Part shown: positions 53,139-59,970 of the stretch, in pieces | Position numbering within the stretch: position 1 is the first letter of the stretch | Layout: each line of letters opens with the position of its first letter | Source: Colwellia sp. | Lineage (GTDB): Bacteria; Pseudomonadota; Gammaproteobacteria; Enterobacterales; Alteromonadaceae | Assembly (NCBI GenBank): GCA_016765685.1 | Contig: JAESPR010000114.1 | Location: forward strand, 1 to 59,970 | Direction of reading: 5' to 3' | DNA: 59,970 bases | Notes under the pieces: model-generated | What the model was told of the DNA's origin: nothing | Database searches by the model: none | What the model saw: only the letters and a program-made list of their open reading frames with translations | Program-made: the position numbers and the translations under genes

Positions 53139-54005
53139 ATGGCACACTCAAGTGAACAATCAACCGCTTCCTCTAACGCTGAAATAGGTAAATACAATAC
53201 TCTGAGCATTATTGCCGTAACGGATAACGGCGCTTATCTTGATGCTGGCGATTTGGGTGAAATTTTATTGCCAAATCGTTATTTACCAAAAGACTGTAAA
53301 ATAGGGAGTGACCTTAACGTATTTCTTTATTCTGACTCCGCTGACAGGCTTGTGGCAACCACTGAAAAATCATTCGGTCAAGTGGGTGAATTTGTTTCAT
53401 TGAAAGTTGTGCAAGTAAATAAAATGGGCGCTTTTTTAGACTGGGGTTTACCTAAAGATTTACTGGTTCCGTACAATCAACAACATACAGCAATGGAAGA
53501 AGGCAAGTATTACCTAGTACGTATTTATCTTGATCAACACACTGACCGTATTGCTGCATCGAGCAAACTAGATAAGTTCATTGATATTTGGCCTGCTGAG
53601 TATCAACAAGGTGACAAAGTAAAATTGATTATTGGCGGAAAAACCGATTTAGGCTTTAAAGCCATCGTAAACGATTTGCATTGGGGGTTACTGTACGATA
53701 ATGAAATTTTTCAACCATTACGCATAGGTAGAAAAATTGATGGTTACATCAAACAAGTACGTGAAGATGGTCGCTTAGATTTGTTGTTAACCCGTGGCAG
53801 TAAAAATAAAGTCAATGATTTTGCTGATAAGTTGCTAGAACATTTAGCAAAAAACAATGGTTTTAGCCCGCTGCATGATAAAAGTGCGCCGGAGTTAATT
53901 CAAAGAACCTTAGGAGTTAGTAAAAAAACCTTCAAAGCAACGGTTGGTAATTTATTGAAAAATGGCAAGTTAACGATAGAAAAAGATGGCATAAGATTGA
54001 AGTAG
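53139..54005 (+). CDS. CvfB/YitL-like S1-domain RNA-binding protein
   Basis: A 288-residue cytosolic protein built of tandem S1-like OB folds (about 18-75, 78-140, 155-215) and a C-terminal winged helix (about 228-288, FSPLHDKSAPELIQRTLGVSKKTFKATVGNLL). This is the domain order of CvfB (YitL), an RNA-binding regulator of gene expression in Gram-positive bacteria; the gammaproteobacterial homologue is not characterised. It lies 83 bases after the TerB-like gene and converges with the large histidine kinase gene; only a weak hairpin (TAGCC/GGCTA at 54003-54020) lies between. Confidence 0.85.
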   Translation: MAHSSEQSTASSNAEIGKYNTLSIIAVTDNGAYLDAGDLGEILLPNRYLPKDCKIGSDLNVFLYSDSADRLVATTEKSFGQVGEFVSLKVVQVNKMGAFLDWGLPKDLLVPYNQQHTAMEEGKYYLVRIYLDQHTDRIAASSKLDKFIDIWPAEYQQGDKVKLIIGGKTDLGFKAIVNDLHWGLLYDNEIFQPLRIGRKIDGYIKQVREDGRLDLLLTRGSKNKVNDFADKLLEHLAKNNGFSPLHDKSAPELIQRTLGVSKKTFKATVGNLLKNGKLTIEKDGIRLK

Positions 54006-54071
54006 CCAGTCCTTGGGCTATCGCATACCCCCTGTAATATAGGCATCCTACGGTCTGTTTTGCATTATTTC

Positions 54072-57000
54072 CTATTGCTTTGGTAATTTGATAATAAATG
54101 TTGCACCTTTGCCTATTTGACTGGTCAATTTTAATGTGCCAGATAACTGCATATTAATCATATTAAACGCGATACTGAGCCCTAAACCAGCCGCGCCACT
54201 TTCTCTAGATGTAGTATAAAAAGGAGAAAATATTTTATCGTGAATTAACGTATCAATACCAACTCCGTTGTCCTGACACTCAATTGTCAGTCCCTCATTA
54301 CCTTGATAATACCTGAGGGTGATTTTTCCTTGCCTATGCTGTGTAAACCCGTGTTGTATCGCGTTGTTGATGATAATAAGAATAACTTGAGATAAAATAC
54401 TTGGTACAGTATCAAGTAATATTGACTGCGAATTTTCTAAACATATAGATATACCATAGCTTTTAGCTTCGGCTTGTACAGAGCTTATTACCTGATCCAA
54501 CAAATGGTGAATGTCTATTTGAGTAATATTTGTGTTTTCTTCATTTGCTGCAACACGTTTAAATTGTTGAATAAGTTCAGCTGTTTTGGATAAATTAGGC
54601 TTGATCAGCGTTAAGCTTTCAGTGCTAGTTTTAATAAATTTTTCTAATGAATTTCGCTTCAATTCATTTTTTTCAACCGTCTGCTTAAGTTCACACAACT
54701 TATCATCTAATACTGAAATTCCAGTAATTGCAATACCTAATGGAGTATTCATCTCGTGGGCAACACCTGCAACAAGCTGCCCTAAAAAAGCCATTTTTTC
54801 TTGCATAATGAGCTTTTCTTGTGATCTAGCGTTTTCTACCGCAATTGCCGCATAAGAAGCCAAAGTCTCTAATATGATAACATCACTTTTACTATAGCTA
54901 TTAGCTACAAAACCTTGCATGCCAATCACCCCAATAACTTGTTGTCGTATAGTCATGGGGACATAAACCATCGAGAGTGCCCTTTTTGCCATAGAGCCAT
55001 CACTAAGCTTTTGTGGCCTGTCATCACGATTTTTATGGTATTTACTGTATTCTTGGTTGTAGTCATTAATTAATATACAACGTTTATTTAACACACAAAA
55101 AACGGCTAGTTGTTCAGGTTGATCTAGTGCTCTAGTATAACGATTAAACCTGATATTTTGCTCTATGGCATATTCAAATTCTATTATGTTTTGTTGCTTA
55201 TTAACTAACCCGATACCAAACGTGTCTACGGTAACAATTTGTTGAATATGACGGTAAATCTCTTGAAATACATCATCAAGAGTTAACTGAGTGGTAAATT
55301 CTCTGCCGATAGAATTAATCGCTTCAATCTCTTGAGACTTCTGAGAAACTAACACTTCTAATTGGCGCGCTTTTTCTTTTAAAAAATGAATGCGCCAACG
55401 GAATGTTAAAGTCAAAACTAAAATAACAACCGCCACAAAAGCTAATTTAAACCAAAGAGTTTGCCAGAGTGCAGGGGTAACGGTTACAGAAATATTCAAA
55501 GGAATGACTTCTCCTTGGTTAAAGGCATATTTACCTTTAATTTGAAGGGTATAATTCCCCGGTGATAAATTGGTGTATTTGATCCAGCGGCTATTGGCAT
55601 CGAGTTTAAGCCAACGAGAATTTTGACCATGTAAACGATATTGATAAGTGATGGTTGAACTATCATTTAAGTCAAGCGCGGCAATTTGGATACTAAAAGA
55701 TCGAGATAACTTTCCTAAGGCTAATTGATTATTAGTAGGCAGGGTTTGGTTTTCTCCATTGAGTTTATACTTTCGGATAACTATTTTACTGCTTGGCAAT
55801 GTCGGTTCAAAATTATCAGGTTCAATAATCAGTACGCCTTTTGTGCCACCAAATAACATCGTTCCAGAAGGCAACTGAGTATATGCACCTAACCATATTG
55901 TGCCAATATCAACCCCCTCACTTTTACTTATTCGATTAAATAATCTCTTATCAAAATCGACAAATGTAGATGCGCTCCATAATCTGTCCTGATTATCAAG
56001 TAGCATGTTAGCGCCAGGGCGTCGTTTGCCAAAATCAAATTGAGACGATAGCTCAGTAAACACTGGTTGTATTTCATTAATGTTAGTTACCAGAAAGAAC
56101 CCTTTACTAGTGACGACATATAACCCTTCATTATGATTAATAACCCCTCTAACCAAGTCATCTTTAATTGTGCTTGTATGACTAGAAAATTCCTCTAAAT
56201 AAGTTGAATTTGTTTTACGTCTAAATAGTCCTGCATTAGTGGCAGCCCATAAGTTACCGTGTTTATCTTCAATTAAGCTATAAACACTGTTAGCAAGTGC
56301 TGCCCCTGTCTTAGAACGAATGAATTGACAACGATTCAAGTTAGGATGCAAAACACACACGCCTTTTGTTGTTCCAATAATTCGTTCGCCACTTTTCATT
56401 AATAATAACGTTTTTATGGACGTTTTTGTAAGCTCTGGCACTTTAAAATCAATTGCCTGTCTCGTCGCTACATCAATACGATATAATCCTTGAGTATGAC
56501 TTCCCGCCCAAACAATTCCCTGTTTATCTTCCATCAAAGAAATGATATCTACTACCTTGTCATTTGCTTGAGTAAATTCAATAGTGGTCAAACGACCAGA
56601 CGTAGGGCTGAATATATCGAGGCCATTTCCAATGCGACCAAATAGCCAATAATTGTTTTTTAATACCAGAATACTACGAATATTTCCGTAACTTAAGGTA
56701 TTTTCATCTAACAATGAATAACGAATGGTCGCAAAATTATTAATACTGCCAAGTTGTAACAGTTGTAATCCTCCTCCCCAAGTGCCTACCCAAAGGTTTT
56801 GATTTTCATCCAGAATAAGCTTCCCTATGTCATTAGAGGCTAGGCTTGACAACACTGATGGGTCGTGAACAAATTTTCGCATTAATGACTGTGTTTTACC
56901 GTCAAACATCCAAAGCCCTGAGCCATAAGTTGCGCCCCAGACAATACCCTTATCATCTTGAACTATACTCATAAAATAAGCGTGATTACCTTGAACACTG

Positions 57001-57851
57001 ATACCTTTTGGGGCGCGTACTTTGCCATGCCCTTGCCAAAGCCAAAGTCCATTTCTAGTGCCAAGCCAATACATGCCATTGCTATCTTTGAATAGATCGC
57101 GAATATCCAATTTAGCTAATTCAGGAATGATGGTAACCTTATTATTCTTAATTTGTAAAAGGCCAAATGAACCGCCTGCCCAAATAACACCTTCTGAAGG
57201 CTCCATAAAGCTATAAGCAACTCCGTGCGTTTTGCTCGGAAATTTGTAAAGACGAATGAGCTTGCCGCTTGATGTTAAGTGATCAATCCCCTGTTCATGA
57301 CTTACCCAAATTGTTTGATCTTTACTGATAAAAACAGAGCGCGGTCTATTGCTAGTAATTGAGCTTGATTTATCAGTAGGGGCAAATCGTTGAACCTCAC
57401 GGGTAACAGGGTCGAAACTAGCCAAACCATTGGATCGTGTAGTAAGCCAAAGAACCCCGTTATTTTGCTGTGCAATACCGTAAATGTTGTTTCCCGGTAG
57501 ACTATTGATATCATCAGGGTTGTAAGTATGCTTTTGATATTGATAACCATCATATTCTACCAAACCATTTTGAGTCGTTAACCATAAAAGGCCATTATTA
57601 CCCTGTAACCCATTTGTGACAACGCCATTGCTAATTTTCCCTTGACCACTAAGCGTTTTAAAATAAGGCTGCGAAAAAGGAAATTGCAAAAGAGGTGATG
57701 AAGAAGCAGGCGTAGGTGACGCCATGCCTCTTGGAGAAAATATAAGTATTACGAGCAAAAAAAGCACATTGATATTGATATTGATATTATTATTATTAAA
57801 AATAGCTGAGAAATTTATTTTCATTGCTTTTGTTTTAGCGGGCAATATCAT
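54072..57851 (-). CDS. Giant sensor histidine kinase with propeller sensor and GAF domain
   Basis: A 1259-residue membrane kinase. After a signal anchor (about 26-44) come two seven-bladed propellers of two-component-regulator repeats (for example NNGLLWLTTQNGLVEYDGYQY), then a Y_Y_Y domain (about 715-785), a membrane helix (about 797-820), a GAF domain (about 850-1005), and a kinase core with His1032 in VAHEMNTPLG, N box IIINNAIQHG, DNGVGI and GLGLSIA. Unlike the Bacteroides hybrid sensors of this shape, it has no receiver or AraC domain, so a partner regulator must be elsewhere. Start ATG 57851 or 57824 is uncertain. Confidence 0.88.
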   Translation of the reverse strand: MILPAKTKAMKINFSAIFNNNNINININVLFLLVILIFSPRGMASPTPASSSPLLQFPFSQPYFKTLSGQGKISNGVVTNGLQGNNGLLWLTTQNGLVEYDGYQYQKHTYNPDDINSLPGNNIYGIAQQNNGVLWLTTRSNGLASFDPVTREVQRFAPTDKSSSITSNRPRSVFISKDQTIWVSHEQGIDHLTSSGKLIRLYKFPSKTHGVAYSFMEPSEGVIWAGGSFGLLQIKNNKVTIIPELAKLDIRDLFKDSNGMYWLGTRNGLWLWQGHGKVRAPKGISVQGNHAYFMSIVQDDKGIVWGATYGSGLWMFDGKTQSLMRKFVHDPSVLSSLASNDIGKLILDENQNLWVGTWGGGLQLLQLGSINNFATIRYSLLDENTLSYGNIRSILVLKNNYWLFGRIGNGLDIFSPTSGRLTTIEFTQANDKVVDIISLMEDKQGIVWAGSHTQGLYRIDVATRQAIDFKVPELTKTSIKTLLLMKSGERIIGTTKGVCVLHPNLNRCQFIRSKTGAALANSVYSLIEDKHGNLWAATNAGLFRRKTNSTYLEEFSSHTSTIKDDLVRGVINHNEGLYVVTSKGFFLVTNINEIQPVFTELSSQFDFGKRRPGANMLLDNQDRLWSASTFVDFDKRLFNRISKSEGVDIGTIWLGAYTQLPSGTMLFGGTKGVLIIEPDNFEPTLPSSKIVIRKYKLNGENQTLPTNNQLALGKLSRSFSIQIAALDLNDSSTITYQYRLHGQNSRWLKLDANSRWIKYTNLSPGNYTLQIKGKYAFNQGEVIPLNISVTVTPALWQTLWFKLAFVAVVILVLTLTFRWRIHFLKEKARQLEVLVSQKSQEIEAINSIGREFTTQLTLDDVFQEIYRHIQQIVTVDTFGIGLVNKQQNIIEFEYAIEQNIRFNRYTRALDQPEQLAVFCVLNKRCILINDYNQEYSKYHKNRDDRPQKLSDGSMAKRALSMVYVPMTIRQQVIGVIGMQGFVANSYSKSDVIILETLASYAAIAVENARSQEKLIMQEKMAFLGQLVAGVAHEMNTPLGIAITGISVLDDKLCELKQTVEKNELKRNSLEKFIKTSTESLTLIKPNLSKTAELIQQFKRVAANEENTNITQIDIHHLLDQVISSVQAEAKSYGISICLENSQSILLDTVPSILSQVILIIINNAIQHGFTQHRQGKITLRYYQGNEGLTIECQDNGVGIDTLIHDKIFSPFYTTSRESGAAGLGLSIAFNMINMQLSGTLKLTSQIGKGATFIIKLPKQ

Positions 57852-57955
57852 AACAATACCAACAAGAGATAGTTAAGTATTAGTATAGTTGTAGTTGCTA
57901 ATTAAGACAGAATAGGAACACGTATTTGTTAAAAATGATATTAAGACAAAAACAC

Positions 57956-59970
57956 CTAAAAACTACCGCGAAGTCCAACACTGAAATTTCTACCCGGTAA
58001 TGGTGTTACCTCTTTTAAAAAGGAGGAATGCACCTTAGCCACCTCATCGGTTAAATTATTCGCCTTTATATACAACACTATATCATTACCAAAGTAATCA
58101 CCTACGCTATCAAGGTGAAAATTCATCTTCATATCAATTAGGGTATAACCCTGTGTTGGCGATTCTAACGGGGCAATGTCGTTTTGGGTAAAATAATGAT
58201 TAACGCTAAACTCACCATCAAAATCATTACCTTGATAATTAAACAACGCGCCCAATCGCATGGGTGGAATACGCGGTAAACTGAAGTTGTTGGCTGCTTC
58301 GTTATTCGTTAACTGCGCTTTAATATAATCACCAAATAATGTTGCTTTTAACGGACTAGAAATTTGATAGATTAATTCAGCTTCAAGGCCAACCATGTCA
58401 ACATCATTTTGTTGATAGATAAAAATAGGCAAGCCTGCATCGTACTCATCTACAGAGTCTTTAAATACCAAACCCGTGTCTTGTTGATAATAATAATCTT
58501 TTATTTGATTGTAAAAAGCACTCACCACAAAACCAAAGTCACCGGTAAATTTTCGCCACGTTAAATCAAAGCTATACGCAGTTTCAACATTTACCGCTTG
58601 CGATGACAACTTAGTCTCAACGTTACCTGCCAATTTTTCTACCTCAAACAAAGCACCAATTTCAAAGGTGTTAGTGCCAATATGAGGGCCAAAGGAAAAA
58701 AGCTCAGCCGCCGAGGGCGCTCGCTGAGACAAAGCCAGCGATAAACCTACGTTATAACCTGCTTGATAATCCCAAACTAAACCTGAAGAAAGGCTTACAG
58801 GAATAAATTTTTCTTGCTTAAAAGAGCGCCTGTTGTCGGTCTGTTGATTATTTTGTCCTTGCTCAGCAGAGCCAATCAAGCTAGCTTTAGCATCACCCTC
58901 AGCATCAATAGTGGTTTGCTCAAGGCGAACTCCTAATTGCCATAACACCTCGCCAAAGTGTTGCTCTTCTAACCAAGCTCCGGCAATACTGTGTGTTTTA
59001 GCGGGTGGCGTAAATGCCTCAATACCTGCGGCTTTAAAATCAGAGCTTTTATAATGAAGCGTCCAAGCACCTTGCCAGCCTTTATATTCTTGATGAAATA
59101 AGTCGGCTTTCATCTCAATACTTTTATTGGTAAACGTGGTACCAATCATACCTTCTTCAATTTCTTGATGTTGATAGTCGGTATAGGCCGACTTTAGTGC
59201 TAGTTGTTTGATAAAACTTTTTTCAAAATTAATTTTACTTAATAATTGCAACCTATTTTGCTGCATTTTAGCGTGAGTGCCTTCTTCAATTTCTTGATAT
59301 TCTGCAGGCTGAACATGCGTTTCATCCTCATGACTAGCATGGCTGGGAATACCATAATCACGGCTCATGGTGCCATAAGAAAAGCCAATAAAACCTTGCT
59401 CAAATAAATAACTAGAGCCGAGTGTAAAACCGCTAGATTTTGAAGCACTGTTCACTAAACGGCTACTATACTCATCGTCCTCATGCACTTCTTCCTCAAC
59501 CCCTGCTTCATACTCTTCTACCGGATCATAAGATTTAGGTAACTTATAGTCCCCTGCATCACGCCAAAAACCATCAAGGTATACAGCAAAGTTTTCACTG
59601 CCTATTGGCAATCCTTTTTGTAAAGAGAATGATCCCTGACTTTCATTTGCAACATCGTTATATTGTAACAACCATTCAAATAAGGTATCACTGGATGTTG
59701 GTACGCGGTTATCAACAACGTTTACCACGCCACCAATAGCGCCGCTGCCATAAAACAACGTAGCAGGGCCGCGCAATACTTCTATTTGTCTGGCGGTGCT
59801 GGTTTCTACCGCAACAACATGGTCTGCGCCAACACGAGAGACATCACCGGCATCCAAGCCATTTTGGGTGATTAATACTCTAGGGCCATCTAAACCACGT
59901 ATTATCGGGCTACTTGCTACCCCACCATAAAAACTGGCATGTACACCCACTTCATTTTTTAAAGTTTCAC
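57956..59970 (-). CDS. TonB-dependent receptor, ZnuD-like, cut by the window edge
   Basis: The visible part covers about 671 residues; the N-terminus lies right of the window, since the frame stays open to 59970 (reading LKNEVGVHASFYGG). The plug shows IIRGLDGPRVLITQNG and LRGPATLFYGSGAIGGVVNVV; the barrel ends in FSVGLRGSF. Loops at about 59260-59350 and 59465-59515 are rich in Glu, Asp and His (VHEDDEYS, SHASHEDETH), close to the zinc-binding loop of ZnuD, including RDYGIPSH. Uptake of zinc or another divalent metal is likely; no zur site is visible here, as the promoter lies outside. Confidence 0.8.
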   Translation of the reverse strand, partial: ETLKNEVGVHASFYGGVASSPIIRGLDGPRVLITQNGLDAGDVSRVGADHVVAVETSTARQIEVLRGPATLFYGSGAIGGVVNVVDNRVPTSSDTLFEWLLQYNDVANESQGSFSLQKGLPIGSENFAVYLDGFWRDAGDYKLPKSYDPVEEYEAGVEEEVHEDDEYSSRLVNSASKSSGFTLGSSYLFEQGFIGFSYGTMSRDYGIPSHASHEDETHVQPAEYQEIEEGTHAKMQQNRLQLLSKINFEKSFIKQLALKSAYTDYQHQEIEEGMIGTTFTNKSIEMKADLFHQEYKGWQGAWTLHYKSSDFKAAGIEAFTPPAKTHSIAGAWLEEQHFGEVLWQLGVRLEQTTIDAEGDAKASLIGSAEQGQNNQQTDNRRSFKQEKFIPVSLSSGLVWDYQAGYNVGLSLALSQRAPSAAELFSFGPHIGTNTFEIGALFEVEKLAGNVETKLSSQAVNVETAYSFDLTWRKFTGDFGFVVSAFYNQIKDYYYQQDTGLVFKDSVDEYDAGLPIFIYQQNDVDMVGLEAELIYQISSPLKATLFGDYIKAQLTNNEAANNFSLPRIPPMRLGALFNYQGNDFDGEFSVNHYFTQNDIAPLESPTQGYTLIDMKMNFHLDSVGDYFGNDIVLYIKANNLTDEVAKVHSSFLKEVTPLPGRNFSVGLRGSF

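Overview
The window reads as a chromosomal segment of a low-GC marine gammaproteobacterium of the Alteromonadales, most like Colwellia or Thalassotalea. That placement is inference from AT-rich codon use, many TonB-dependent receptors and envelope proteases, and protein families typical of the group (DUF3019, DUF3010, DUF4389, MltC, LpoB, LPP20). I see no phage, insertion sequence, CRISPR array, rRNA or tRNA gene. Gene order is dense and strands alternate in short operons.

Layout. 1-340: dispersed intergenic repeat, 51-bp units. 339-2057: lipoprotein zinc peptidase of the DPP III (M49) type. 2264-5904: operon of a MipA/OmpV-like barrel, a DUF3019 protein and an RstA/RstB-like two-component system, preceded by phased TGATAC repeats. 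6354-13784: GMC oxidoreductase, TPR/transglutaminase-like lipoprotein, DmdC-like acyl-CoA dehydrogenase with a PsrA-type operator, BACON-like lipoprotein, DUF3010 protein. 13914-17535: two convergent gene pairs (SDR and amidohydrolase; class II aldolase and enolase-superfamily dehydratase) that together could form a four-step oxidative sugar or sugar-acid pathway. 17894-22873: DUF4389 protein, a 58-residue membrane protein, ThrE-type exporter, TetR regulator, M13 peptidase.

23018-28628 is a vitamin B12 uptake and salvage locus: one cobalamin riboswitch precedes ATPase, permease, corrinoid adenosyltransferase and binding protein genes, and a second precedes btuB. 28694-38119 is an envelope locus: a leftward operon (two LPP20-type genes, a membrane protein, mltC, a DHH phosphoesterase gene) diverges from a rightward operon (COG3014 lipoprotein, LpoB-like lipoprotein, another LPP20-type protein). 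It repeats the LPP20 module four times beside a murein hydrolase and a penicillin-binding-protein activator, and is my best candidate for an under-described functional system.

38131-47657: Shewanella-like phosphatase, a large TonB receptor divergent from a membrane-bound winged-helix/beta-propeller regulator, a small lipoprotein and a reprolysin-like metalloprotease with a sorting-type C-terminal tail. 47768-52248: RND efflux permease and adaptor. 52594-54005: TerB-like and CvfB-like proteins. 54072-57851: a very large propeller-sensor histidine kinase. 57956 to the right edge: a TonB receptor cut by the window end, with acidic His-bearing loops like the zinc receptor ZnuD.

All functional names come from reading motifs and family resemblance; no database search was run.
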